Positions 43,615 through 51,902 of a DNA stretch of 59,806 nucleotides are shown here, in pieces. Source of the stretch: Bacteroidales bacterium (lineage in GTDB: Bacteria > Bacteroidota > Bacteroidia > Bacteroidales > UBA932); assembly GCA_017439305.1 (NCBI GenBank), contig JAFSJK010000016.1, positions 1 through 59,806 on the forward strand. The letters run 5' to 3'. The number at the start of each line of letters is the position of its first letter. The stretch's first letter is position 1. The notes beneath the pieces were generated by a model, which ran no database searches, was not told where the DNA came from, and saw only the letters and a list, made by a program, of their open reading frames with translations. Made by a program: the position numbers and the translations under genes.

Positions 43615-44421
43615 CTATATTTCAATAAAGGAATCATAGGCGTGGTGGGAGACCCGTTTCTCCTCCGGGGGAAGCTGCATATAGTTCCCGTAGAGCTGGG
43701 TCAGGTAGATGTCGAAGTACTTCAGGGCCGGATACTCCCGTCCTTCGAAGGGGAGGGCTCCGATTTCATCATACACTTCCCTGGCGAAGAAAGTCCGCGT
43801 CTGCTCGGCGGCAAAATAGACCCCCACGGTTTCAGACCCGTCATAAGGAAGAGCCTTCTGTCCCTCGACAAGTTTCTTTTTCAAGGACTTGAAGGAACCG
43901 GGATGGAAATAGCGGAGCCGCTTCAGGATGTATTTGAGCATCAGCGGGAAACGTCCCGCGTGGACCGACTTGTAATAGGGACAGATCTGGAAGAGTTTCT
44001 CCCGGATCCGGTTCAGGGAAGCATAGTGCGCTTCCAACCCTTCTGAAGGAGCGCCGTCCACAGGGAAAACATCCACGTTCACGCCCCACAGTTCCCGGCC
44101 GAAGTTCTTGTCGACCATCACGGTTCCCTCCTTGCACACCTTTACAAAGGTCTCGACGCAGTCGTCCCTTTCTGCCAGGTCTACCAGGTAGAGCCCTTCG
44201 GCGCGGAACTCCTTCCGGAGACGGTCGTAATCAGGCCGCGGCATCATCAGGTCGATGTCGTCGTCCCAAGGGATGAATCCCTGGTGCCGGACGGCGCCGA
44301 TGAGAGTCCCGTAGGCGAGGGAATAGCGGAGGCCGTGTTCCTGGCAGAACCGGTCAATCCCGTCCAGGATTTCCAGCTGGATGCGCTTGCATCCGTCCAT
44401 GTCCAGCAGCCGGCGTCCCAT
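43615..44421 (-). CDS. LicD family phosphotransferase (copy 3)
   Basis: This protein of about 268 residues has YSLAYGTLIGAVRHQGFIPW followed by DDDID and PRPDYDRL. The start at 44421 shares one base with the stop of the TagD-like gene (TGATG), so synthesis of a CDP-activated donor and its transferase may be coupled. Met8 is an alternative start. Its end lies 8 bases before the FemAB-like gene. Confidence 0.92.
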   Translation of the reverse strand: MGRRLLDMDGCKRIQLEILDGIDRFCQEHGLRYSLAYGTLIGAVRHQGFIPWDDDIDLMMPRPDYDRLRKEFRAEGLYLVDLAERDDCVETFVKVCKEGTVMVDKNFGRELWGVNVDVFPVDGAPSEGLEAHYASLNRIREKLFQICPYYKSVHAGRFPLMLKYILKRLRYFHPGSFKSLKKKLVEGQKALPYDGSETVGVYFAAEQTRTFFAREVYDEIGALPFEGREYPALKYFDIYLTQLYGNYMQLPPEEKRVSHHAYDSFIEI

Positions 44422-44837
44422 CACTTCGTCTTTGAATATTCCCGCAGAAGGGTGGAGGAAATGCCCTCGGTCCGTGGTAACCGGACCACCTCTTTTCCGT
44501 TCTTCCGGCACCATTCGATGGCACGTTGGAAACCGGCGTGGTTCTGGTCTTGTCCCAGGACGAGGACGTCGAATTCAAAATTCCGGATATCCGTATCCAC
44601 GTCGCGGTAGAGAGCGACCTCGTCGACATACCGGATGGTGCTGACCATGTACAGCCGCTCTTCAGTGGTGTAGATCACCCGCGTGTCCGGCTTGTACTTG
44701 AGGATTACTTCGCCGTCCTGGACCGCTGCAATGAGCTTGTCGCCATATTCCTTCGCCCGCTTGAAGAGCAGGATATGGCCGATGTGCAGCATGTCGTAGA
44801 CGCCGAAGGTGAGGACGGTTTTGCCTTGATTTGTCAT
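44421..44837 (-). CDS. TagD-like cytidylyltransferase
   Basis: This 138-residue nucleotidyltransferase has HIGH (18-21) and RTEGISST (122-129), the two signatures of glycerol-3-phosphate cytidylyltransferase. It resembles the N-terminal domain of the fusion at 17801-19135. It would make CDP-glycerol or a related CDP-alcohol for the LicD protein encoded directly after it. Confidence 0.93.
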   Translation of the reverse strand: MTNQGKTVLTFGVYDMLHIGHILLFKRAKEYGDKLIAAVQDGEVILKYKPDTRVIYTTEERLYMVSTIRYVDEVALYRDVDTDIRNFEFDVLVLGQDQNHAGFQRAIEWCRKNGKEVVRLPRTEGISSTLLREYSKTK

Positions 44838-44843
44838 CGTTCG

Positions 44844-45701
44844 TTATTTCTTGAATTGGATGGGGAATTCACGGGACCAGCGGGCGCTCTTCTTGAACAG
44901 CGCGATGAACCGCATCACCAGCACGTCCAGCGAGTATAGGAATTTGCCGGAGCGGTAGTTCCTGAGCTTGACGAAGAACTTGTCATACGGTTTGTCCTGG
45001 TATCCGCCGCCTCTCTTGAACCGGAAGTAATCCAGCATCACGCGCTCCGGGAACAGTTCCTTGAACGCGATTTCGCGCTCCTGGTCGCAAAGGTCCCGAT
45101 TCTTGGAACTCAGGCCGTTGCAGTCGAATTCGGCGATGACATTGTCGACGGTCCGGTAAGAGCAGTTGTCCAGGATTAGCGCTTCCACAAAGAATTTCCA
45201 GTCGGAAATGATCCGCATCCCCTCGTCATAGGGATGTTTGACCAACAGTTCCTTGCGGATGAAGGCGGCATTATGGGGAATGCTGTGATCGTAGAGCGAA
45301 AGCAGCGTAATCGGGGTCCGCGCCGCCATCTTCTTGCCCGTTTCCAGCATGATGGTCTTGCCCATGATGATATCCTCCCCGTGGAGCTCGTCGATAACGT
45401 CTTTGATGGCGTCGGCCCCGTGGAGGGAGTCACCGGAGTTCAGGAAGAGGAGATAGTCGCCGGTGGCCATCCGGACTCCCATGTTCATCTTCTGGTAGAT
45501 GGGCTTGACGGGTTCGCTGACCCATCTGTCGATTCGGCCGTCATACTCGGATTCGAGCATTTCCTTGCTCCCGTCCGGGGCACCGCCGTCCACGACGATA
45601 TATTCGAACTGGTCCCGGGCGGTCTGGCCGAGGACGTTCTCCAGCGTCATCCGCAGCCCTTCCCGGTTGTTCCAGTTGATAGTAATGATTGAAAGTTTCA
45701 T
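44844..45701 (-). CDS. Glycosyltransferase family 2 (WcaA/WcaE-like)
   Basis: This 285-residue GT-A enzyme has SIITINWNNREGLRMTLENVLGQ, VVDGGAPDGS and LFLNSGDSLHGAD. The C-terminal part is basic, and a single transferase domain is present. It is preceded by an ATGA overlap with the upstream gene and followed after 6 bases by the TagD-like gene. Confidence 0.92.
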   Translation of the reverse strand: MKLSIITINWNNREGLRMTLENVLGQTARDQFEYIVVDGGAPDGSKEMLESEYDGRIDRWVSEPVKPIYQKMNMGVRMATGDYLLFLNSGDSLHGADAIKDVIDELHGEDIIMGKTIMLETGKKMAARTPITLLSLYDHSIPHNAAFIRKELLVKHPYDEGMRIISDWKFFVEALILDNCSYRTVDNVIAEFDCNGLSSKNRDLCDQEREIAFKELFPERVMLDYFRFKRGGGYQDKPYDKFFVKLRNYRSGKFLYSLDVLVMRFIALFKKSARWSREFPIQFKK

Positions 45702-46540
45702 TTGAAAAGTCGTTTGATGCGCTCGAACAGGCCGTCCCCCAGCCAGATCCTGAGATAATGCTTGACCTGGATGGGGATATATTCGCGCAGGTTACGCGCG
45801 CGTACGCGAGAAGCCCAGACAAAGGAGTCGGGACGGTAGGCCTCGCTCACCTCCGGCAGGACCAGCGTATGCGGGTCCGATGCGGCGAGGGGAGTGAGGA
45901 TGGACTGGTCGTGCCGATGGCCGGCGAAGCCGGGATACTGGTCAGCCAATTCCTCCGGAGTCGGGTCCATGACCAGGTCCGGCCGGCTGAATATCAGGTC
46001 GTTCCAGATTTTCAGCACGCGATTTTCCCGGCCCTTCATGAACAGGATGCCGCCCATGATCTGGCAGAGTTCTCCCGCGTCCGGCATCTGGAAGTACTCC
46101 CGGACGAAATCCAGCGTCTTTTTCTTCGTCCAGTGCTTGATCCGGGCCGATCCGGCGCCCCACTTGGCCCATTGCGGCTGGTTTTCAGCGTATTGGAAGC
46201 AGATGGTGTCATACGTCTCCATCTGCTTTAAGAATTCGCCCCATTCGGGGCTTTTCCGGAGGGTGCAGCCCGCGTCTACATACACGACGATGGTGCCTTC
46301 AGGATACTCCTGCAACGTCTTCTGGATCAGCGCCGGTTTCCAGCACCAGTAGCCCGCCCCGCGCGCGCACGAAAAAAGGACAGAGTCCTTCGCGTACGCG
46401 GGCACGTCCGCGGGCGCGTATAAAAAAACCTCGTCGAAAAAGCCCAGCTTACGCGCCTGCCGGCCAATCCGCTTGAGCGAATAGGCCATGGCCTCGTTGG
46501 CGTAGGATATGAAGATGACTTTGCTCAACGGGTCTTCCAC
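45698..46540 (-). CDS. Putative glycosyltransferase of capsule loci
   Basis: This protein of about 280 residues has FISYANEAMAYSLKRI, ARGAGYWCWKPALIQKTL and VVYVDAGCTLRKSP. The YWxWKP segment and D-A-G motif recur in a poorly described family of GT-A-like capsule proteins. The start is GTG at 46540 or TTG at 46528; the latter gives a 4-base TTGA overlap with the acyltransferase gene. Confidence 0.72.
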   Translation of the reverse strand: MEDPLSKVIFISYANEAMAYSLKRIGRQARKLGFFDEVFLYAPADVPAYAKDSVLFSCARGAGYWCWKPALIQKTLQEYPEGTIVVYVDAGCTLRKSPEWGEFLKQMETYDTICFQYAENQPQWAKWGAGSARIKHWTKKKTLDFVREYFQMPDAGELCQIMGGILFMKGRENRVLKIWNDLIFSRPDLVMDPTPEELADQYPGFAGHRHDQSILTPLAASDPHTLVLPEVSEAYRPDSFVWASRVRARNLREYIPIQVKHYLRIWLGDGLFERIKRLFK

Positions 46541-47424
46541 TTATACCTTCCGTAAGCTGCGGCTGCAGCTAGGAGCGAAGTGAGCGTGAAAAGAAGGGCT
46601 CCCTTGTCCAGTCTGACTAGCAGGATCAGGAGTGCTGCGAAGATCATGTGTACGAGGTAGATGGTTTCGCTACCATCCCGGAAAGCCCGGGAAAGCCGGT
46701 CGGAAATGCCGGAAAGCGGCAGTTCCTTTGCCAACAGGAACAGCCCGGCTGCGGCGACGGGCAGGGCGAAGGGCGTGAAATGATACGCCACCAGGCCTGC
46801 GATGAATAGAAGGATTCCGCCCCAAAGGGGTAGCCTCGCTTGATATTGCCGGAGCATGCCGCCCAGAACGACGTAGAATGGTCCTGTGAATGCTAAATTG
46901 CGGGAATCCCGGAACAGCTTGACAAACAGGGAATTGTCGCCTATGTAATGCGGTAGGGCCGCCAAAATGATTCCCGCCAGGAGCATCCCCCATATCGGAA
47001 ACTTCAAGGCTCGAAGGATGTAGATCAGCACCCCGCTCCAGATCATCGCCAATAAATACCAGAGCGGCCAGCTCATGAAGTTCTCGCCCACGAACAGCAG
47101 ATTCCTTCCAAAGAGCATCAGGCTCTGTTTCAGGCTCAGTCCGTCCTGGATGAATCCGTAGACCGTGAAAGGCAGGTAGATGGCGGTCCAGATGAGGTAC
47201 AACTTCAGGATTTTCAGCGTCCAGGTGCGGATGGCGGAAAGGTCTTCAGTCCGGTCTCCCTTCATCTTCCCGAACAGGAAAAAACCTGAAACGATGAAGA
47301 AATAGGGGACTGCGACTTCCCGGATACCCAGAAGCGGCCAGGTTGTCGTGTGGATGGACACGACAACGAAGGCCATCAGGACTTTCACGAGGTCGATCCC
47401 TTTCAGCCGCGTCATTTGCTCCAT
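46525..47424 (-). CDS. Acyltransferase 3 family membrane protein
   Basis: This 299-residue membrane protein opens RLKGIDLVKVLMAFVVVSIHTT, where the family pattern of a basic residue near the start and His in TM1 is visible. About ten helices follow. It probably transfers an acetyl or similar group onto the capsule sugar from the cytoplasmic acetyl-CoA pool. It overlaps the first operon gene by 13 bases. Confidence 0.87.
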   Translation of the reverse strand: MEQMTRLKGIDLVKVLMAFVVVSIHTTTWPLLGIREVAVPYFFIVSGFFLFGKMKGDRTEDLSAIRTWTLKILKLYLIWTAIYLPFTVYGFIQDGLSLKQSLMLFGRNLLFVGENFMSWPLWYLLAMIWSGVLIYILRALKFPIWGMLLAGIILAALPHYIGDNSLFVKLFRDSRNLAFTGPFYVVLGGMLRQYQARLPLWGGILLFIAGLVAYHFTPFALPVAAAGLFLLAKELPLSGISDRLSRAFRDGSETIYLVHMIFAALLILLVRLDKGALLFTLTSLLAAAAAYGRYKWKTR

Positions 47425-48326
47425 TCAGGCGGTTTTACTCCCCGGAAACGGAGATAAAGGCGATAGTAGGTTTTGGGGAAGATGGCCTTGAAATAGCCGG
47501 TGGCCAGAATCAGGGGATAGCGCAACGGGAAACAGCGGCGGCTGAACAGGAGTGCGTTGTGCAGGTTCAGTCCGCGAGGATTATCCATCTCTTTCAGACG
47601 TTCGCGAAGAGGCATCTCGAACAGTTTCTTCCGTCCGCCGTCCTTCGGGTGATCCTTCTCGCAAACCGCGGAATAGTGGGGGAGGACCAGTATCGGAAAC
47701 CCGGCTTTGTGGGCCAGGTAGGTGTAGTCGTGGTCCGTGCCGCCATGGATGTATTTGTCGCAGAAAACGCCTTGTTTTTCAACGACTTCCGCTGCGACAT
47801 AGGTAATGTTTCCGTGTCCGGCTTCGCAAGGTTGGATGGTCTCGTCCGGCGGCAGCATCTTGTCCTTCAGGGTAAACTTGTTCGTATAGATAAAGCCGCC
47901 ATAGGTAAAGTCGCCCGTCGCTGCATCCTGCGTAGAACCTACATAGATGCCCCGTTTCCTGTAGTATTCCTGACAGTATTGGTCCGTTTCCAGCAAGTCC
48001 GGCCAGAAGGCGGGTAACACGGTAACGTCATCGTTCAGCCACAGGTATCCGTCCCAACCGCCTTCTGCAAGCGCTGCCCTCCAGGAATGGATCATCCCGC
48101 CGTTCCAGAACAGGTTTCCGTCTCCGGAAAGGACCTGTACCTCAAACGGGTATTCCGTTTCCCGGATGGCTTCGGCCGTTCCGTCGGTACAGCCGTCATC
48201 GGTCAGGAAAACCTTGATCGTGAACCGGTCCCGGAAGGGGGAGACGGTCTCCTTCAAGGAGTTCAGGCACCGCAGGGTCTTGGCCTTGCGGTTGTGGACG
48301 GTCATCAGGATGGCGATACGCTGCAT
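47412..48326 (-). CDS. Glycosyltransferase family 2, first gene of the capsule operon
   Basis: This 304-residue GT-A enzyme has ILMTVHNRKAKTLRCLNSL, FLTDDGCTDGT and YLWLNDDVTVLP. The extended end with HGGTDHDYTYLAHKAG resembles the rhamnosyltransferase-type branch of GT2. It is the most upstream minus-strand gene of the locus. Only 9 to 15 bases separate its ATG from a terminator-like hairpin after ompA, so no separate promoter fits in between. Confidence 0.9.
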   Translation of the reverse strand: MQRIAILMTVHNRKAKTLRCLNSLKETVSPFRDRFTIKVFLTDDGCTDGTAEAIRETEYPFEVQVLSGDGNLFWNGGMIHSWRAALAEGGWDGYLWLNDDVTVLPAFWPDLLETDQYCQEYYRKRGIYVGSTQDAATGDFTYGGFIYTNKFTLKDKMLPPDETIQPCEAGHGNITYVAAEVVEKQGVFCDKYIHGGTDHDYTYLAHKAGFPILVLPHYSAVCEKDHPKDGGRKKLFEMPLRERLKEMDNPRGLNLHNALLFSRRCFPLRYPLILATGYFKAIFPKTYYRLYLRFRGVKPPEWSK

Positions 48327-48337
48327 AAAACCCTATT

Positions 48338-48379
48338 AAAAAGGTCTTGCCCAATAATCAGCTTATCAGACAAGACCTT
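48338..48379 (-). terminator. Terminator-like hairpin between ompA and the capsule operon
   Basis: Reading on the minus strand, AAGGTCTTG (48379-48371) pairs with CAAGACCTT (48349-48341), followed by T residues to 48338. The 21-base loop can form a small inner stem (ATAA/TTAT). It may end ompA transcripts or act as a regulated attenuator for the capsule genes. Confidence 0.6.
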
Positions 48380-48409
48380 GATAATCAGATGGGTGTACCG
48401 ATGCCTATC

Positions 48410-49408
48410 TTATTTGAGGCGGAACTCGATACGACGGTTCTGGTGACGCAGTTCCGGCGTGGAGTTGTCGGTCTTCGGACGGGACTTGCCGTAGCCGATG
48501 GAGCTGAGGCCGCACTTGACACCCTGGTCCTTCAGGTAGTTGACGACGGTGTTCGCACGGTTCTCGGAGAGCTTCTGGTTGTAAGTCTCGGTACCCACGC
48601 TGTCGGTGTGGCCTTCCACGACGATGTTGGCCTCCGGATACTTCTTGAGGATGTCGGCGACCCGGTTCAGCACAGGGATAGCCTCGGCGGTGAGGTCGTA
48701 CTTGTCGAAGTCGAAGAGGACGACGTCGCTCAGGATCTTGTTGATTTCGTCGAGATCCTTCTCGATGTACACGGTGTCGACGCGGACCTTGGTGACGGTG
48801 ACGGTGTCGTGCTTGATGACCTCGTAAGGCTCACGGATGATGATCGGCTCGACCGGCTTGCGCTTGCTGCCCAGGTTGATGGCGACGCCCAGGGTACCGG
48901 ACATGGTGCTGGCGAGACCGCCTGCGCCTTCAGCGAAGAGATTGCGGGAATGAGCCAGGAACTTGACATCCGGAACGATGGCGATGCGCTTGGTGATCTG
49001 GATGGGGACCATGAGACCGATACCACCACCGATACCGCCCTTGTCGATCTTGGCGTAACCAACGTGAAGGTAAGGAACGAACCAGTCGCGGACGTTGAAG
49101 AGCAGGTCGGCGTGACCGTAGTGGAACGGATCCTCACCGTACTCGACATAGGTGTTGGAGGTGTAGAAACCCTGGTAACCGACGCGGACACCGGCGAACT
49201 CGTTCAGCCATTTTCCGACATACACGTCCATGGCGGTGCCGGCTCCCTTGTGGGAGTTGGTGCGGTCGAAGTAGTTCAGACCGTCGCGGGAGAAGTTCAT
49301 TCCACCGCCGATTCCGCCGAACCAATAGTTGTTGCCGTCGCTCTGGGCGAGGGCGTTGATGCTGGTCGCAAGGGCGATACCCAGCGCAACGATTGTTTTA
49401 ATTTTCAT
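48410..49408 (-). CDS. OmpA family outer-membrane protein
   Basis: This 332-residue protein has a signal peptide (cleavage after ALAQ), an N-terminal beta-barrel (to about 185), a linker rich in DTV/KVRVDTVYIEKD and a C-terminal OmpA peptidoglycan-binding domain with VVEGHTDSVGTETYNQKLSENRANTV. It tethers the outer membrane to the cell wall. A 27-base gap follows the upstream barrel gene, and both probably share one promoter. Confidence 0.93.
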   Translation of the reverse strand: MKIKTIVALGIALATSINALAQSDGNNYWFGGIGGGMNFSRDGLNYFDRTNSHKGAGTAMDVYVGKWLNEFAGVRVGYQGFYTSNTYVEYGEDPFHYGHADLLFNVRDWFVPYLHVGYAKIDKGGIGGGIGLMVPIQITKRIAIVPDVKFLAHSRNLFAEGAGGLASTMSGTLGVAINLGSKRKPVEPIIIREPYEVIKHDTVTVTKVRVDTVYIEKDLDEINKILSDVVLFDFDKYDLTAEAIPVLNRVADILKKYPEANIVVEGHTDSVGTETYNQKLSENRANTVVNYLKDQGVKCGLSSIGYGKSRPKTDNSTPELRHQNRRIEFRLK

Positions 49409-49435
49409 AGGATATCTGATGTTTTTGTTTGTCTT

Positions 49436-50182
49436 TTAGAAACGGTAGAGGACACCTACGCGGAGCGGGAGACGGAGGTCGAACGGGAAACCCGCGATAC
49501 CTTTTCCGTTACCGGTGGCGGCGTTGTCCGCCTCGAAAGGCTGGAGACCGTTGAAGCGGTCGGTATAGGCCTCGAGGCTCAGGTCGGCGAACAGGCCCAG
49601 GCCGAAGCTGAAGTTGTATTCGCAGATGGCGCCGAAGCGGAACGCGAAGGCGTTGTTTTTCTCGTTGACGTGCTGCCAGGGATGGAATTTCTCCTCCTTC
49701 TGCCAGGCGACGGTGCGCTGGGAACCGTAACCCTCGGGCTTGGTGAAGCCGAAGGAGTGGCCCATGCCGATACCACCGTAGATCTTCGGGGCAAAGGCCC
49801 TCTCTACCGCATTGAGGCCGTTGAAGTCAATCGTCAGGTCCACAAATCCGCTGATGCTCTTGAAGTCGTACGGATAGAAACCGTGGGCGGAAGTGTTGAC
49901 GGTGTTGCAGGCACCCCGGTTCAGGCCGTAGCCGACGGAAGCGCGGACACCGAAGGTCTCGTTGAAATTGTAACCTACGGACAAACCAGCGTCATAGGAG
50001 AACAGTTTGTTGCCGTGGTTGTTGTACCGGTAGGAGAAGGAGTTCTCATTGGACTGGTACATCGGGCCGCCCTGGACGGAAACGTACCACCGGCCGGCCG
50101 GATTGTACGTGCCGGCTTCCTGGGCGCACAGCAGACTCGCCCCGAGAATCAGGGCTGCGGAAATAGTGATTAACTTTCGCAT
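49436..50182 (-). CDS. Outer-membrane beta-barrel protein
   Basis: This 248-residue protein has a signal peptide (LISA...LLCAQ) followed by alternating amphipathic strands ending in PLRVGVLYRF, the aromatic C-terminus of outer-membrane barrels. It looks like the barrel half of the adjacent OmpA homologue without the peptidoglycan-binding domain. Two cysteines occur in the barrel. Specific function unknown. Confidence 0.83.
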   Translation of the reverse strand: MRKLITISAALILGASLLCAQEAGTYNPAGRWYVSVQGGPMYQSNENSFSYRYNNHGNKLFSYDAGLSVGYNFNETFGVRASVGYGLNRGACNTVNTSAHGFYPYDFKSISGFVDLTIDFNGLNAVERAFAPKIYGGIGMGHSFGFTKPEGYGSQRTVAWQKEEKFHPWQHVNEKNNAFAFRFGAICEYNFSFGLGLFADLSLEAYTDRFNGLQPFEADNAATGNGKGIAGFPFDLRLPLRVGVLYRF

Positions 50183-50298
50183 AGGATATTAAATATTTAG
50201 ATAACTCGTTGGGATTGAGGCCTTTAACGGCTTCGCCCTTGCCCACCCCTCTGGCAGGCACTTAGGAGAATTGCGAAATGGAGGTCCATTTCATATCA

Positions 50299-50330
50299 CA
50301 AAGGTAAGTTATCTTTCCCGAAATTCCAAA
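50299..50330 (-). promoter_or_regulatory. Promoter of the outer-membrane protein unit (TTTG-N20-TACCTTTG)
   Basis: On the minus strand TTTG (50330-50327), 20 bases, then TACCTTTG (50306-50299) matches the Bacteroidota promoter fully. Transcription would leave a 5' leader of about 105 bases before the barrel gene. Confidence 0.82.
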
Positions 50331-50917
50331 TCTTTCTGAGACAGGTTGCGACGGTCACTTCCGGATTCGGGACGGCCCAAGTGTTGTCCGTTGCTGCAGT
50401 TATGGATTCGGGTTGGTCCTGCGCTGTACACTGCTGCAGTGTGCAAACTAAGGCGCTTCTGTGACCGTTTTTTCGTTCATATCTTCGCGAGGAACGGCAT
50501 TTGGGGTGTTTTTCGGGAGGAGTGTACAAAACAATTCCCCTGGAATGCCATTTTCCTGCACACTGCCGGATAATACCTGATCCCGCAGTCCATTCTCCTC
50601 ACTCATACATGCGGGCAACCTTCATGCATGCGGGCAACCTTAGTCCCGGGTGGCCGCATTTGCGGCGCAGGGAGGTGAGGTGCCCGCTTTCCGGTTTAGG
50701 GAAGTAGCGACTCTCGTTCAATGGAAAAGCAATGGAAAAGAATGGGATAGCGCCAACTTCTTTTTACGATCCACTGGAAACAGAAAAGAATCGGGAAAGA
50801 AAAGCATAATCCAGGCAAGAAAGATAAAAACCTGCTCCGACGCCTTTGGAAGACCGACTCCCTCTCCGTAAGTTTGTCCTGCCGGTCCTTGTCCACAGGG
50901 GACCGGGGAATGAATCA
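50331..50917. other. Intergenic region without a supportable gene
   Basis: Short frames here have no recognisable product. The stretch holds a 15-base near-palindrome ACACTG-CTG-CAGTGT (50428-50442), which could be a regulator site, and a direct repeat at 50608-50641. It lies between divergent units: the outer-membrane genes leftward and the nuclease gene rightward. The nuclease promoter was not identified. Confidence 0.6.
50608..50641. repeat. Direct repeat of CATGCGGGCAACCTT
   Basis: Two exact 15-base copies (50608-50622 and 50627-50641), four bases apart, in the leader region of the nuclease gene. Helical spacing of 19 bases between starts is not a whole number of turns. Function unknown. 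Confidence 0.8.
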
Positions 50918-51835
50918 ATGAACAACAATGCAAGCGTCGGGCGCTATGCCCGTATCATCATGGACGACTGGTTCAAGCGCTCCTTTGGGACGGAAAGCCG
51001 GAAACGGCTGCTCGAGCTCTTCCTTCGGGAGCTCATCCCGGAGCACGACATCGTCCAACTCACGTATGTCTCGCAGGAACACATCAATCCATTTCCCGGG
51101 AAAAAGAGCGTCCGCATTGACGTGGAATGCACCGACAGGGATGGCTCCCGGTTTGTGGTGGAGATGCAGGTCGCTCCTCAAAAGAGCTTTTACGACAGGG
51201 CTGTTTTCTACTCGACCTTTGCCGTCCAGCAGCAACTCGCAGCAGGGAAAGAGGACGACCCCGGGCTGAAGAAGCCGTCGGAGTCGTATGAATTCGCCAC
51301 CGTCTATTTCATCGGCCTGATGGATTTCTCTTTCCATGAGGGCTCCGACAAAGTGCTATACCGGTATACCATCCGCGAGCAGGAGTCCAATGAACTGATG
51401 ACGCCGCACCTCCAGTTCATTTTCCTGGAACTGACCAACTGCCACAAGGCCCTGACACCCGAAGCGACGGTCCTGGAAAATTTCTGCTACGCGCTTCACA
51501 ACATGGAACACCTGACGTCCCGGCCGGCAGAATTGAAGGCTGAAATCTTCAAACTCTTGTTCGATTCGGCGGAAATTGCTACCTTTAGCCCCGAGGAAAA
51601 AGCCAAATACCAGGAAGACATGACTACCGAACGGGACATTCGAAACCAGATTGCCTATGCCGAGGAAAAAGGCATGGAAAAAGGCATGGAGAAAGGCATG
51701 GAAAAAGGCATGGAGAAAGAGCGCACACGAATTTCCGAAAGGCTTCGGGAGCAGGGCTTTCCAGAGGAGATGATTGCCCGGATCGTCTCTGACGCGGATC
51801 CTCCGGCAGAAGGAGACGCCTTCAAGGAAGCATAA
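50918..51835 (+). CDS. Rpn family PD-(D/E)XK nuclease
   Basis: This protein of about 305 residues belongs to the Rpn/PDDEXK_2 family (often mis-named transposase), DNA endonucleases tied to recombination and, for some members, phage defence. The core motif reads VRIDVECTDRDG (Asp68) and VVEMQ (Glu82-x-Gln84), the family's D...ExQ. A C-terminal (EKGM)4 repeat leads into a helical end RLREQGFPEEMIARIVSD. The start at 50918 (MNNNASVGRYARIIMDDWFK) matches family openings; the frame to 50846 is less likely. Confidence 0.87.
   Translation: MNNNASVGRYARIIMDDWFKRSFGTESRKRLLELFLRELIPEHDIVQLTYVSQEHINPFPGKKSVRIDVECTDRDGSRFVVEMQVAPQKSFYDRAVFYSTFAVQQQLAAGKEDDPGLKKPSESYEFATVYFIGLMDFSFHEGSDKVLYRYTIREQESNELMTPHLQFIFLELTNCHKALTPEATVLENFCYALHNMEHLTSRPAELKAEIFKLLFDSAEIATFSPEEKAKYQEDMTTERDIRNQIAYAEEKGMEKGMEKGMEKGMEKERTRISERLREQGFPEEMIARIVSDADPPAEGDAFKEA
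51665..51712 (+). repeat. Four 12-base tandem repeats coding for EKGM units
   Basis: Units of GAAAAAGGCATG or GAGAAAGGCATG, in frame with the nuclease gene. Each unit includes an ATG codon, so copies could change the linker length or serve as internal starts for a C-terminal fragment. Confidence 0.9.
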
Positions 51836-51840
51836 CACGA

Positions 51841-51871
51841 CCGAGGGAGGCCTTGGACGGGCCTCCCTCGG
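51841..51871. terminator. Hairpin between convergent nuclease and fimbrial units
   Basis: A perfect 12-bp stem (51841-51852 with 51860-51871), loop of seven, rich in GAGGGAGGCC. No strong T run follows on either strand, so termination is plausible but not proven. It is similar in sequence to the hairpin at 53430-53456. Confidence 0.6.
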
Positions 51872-51902
51872 GTTGATAAAGAGGAAAGAGACAAGGTAAT
51901 CC

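Noticed and set aside
50346-50573. Possible 75-codon plus-strand gene in the intergenic region
   Set aside because: Composition is not coding-like, there is no ribosome-binding site or family match, and it is crossed by a near-palindrome.
50918-51835. Transposase reading of the PD-(D/E)XK gene
   Set aside because: No terminal inverted repeats or target duplication are visible nearby; the motifs fit the Rpn nuclease family.
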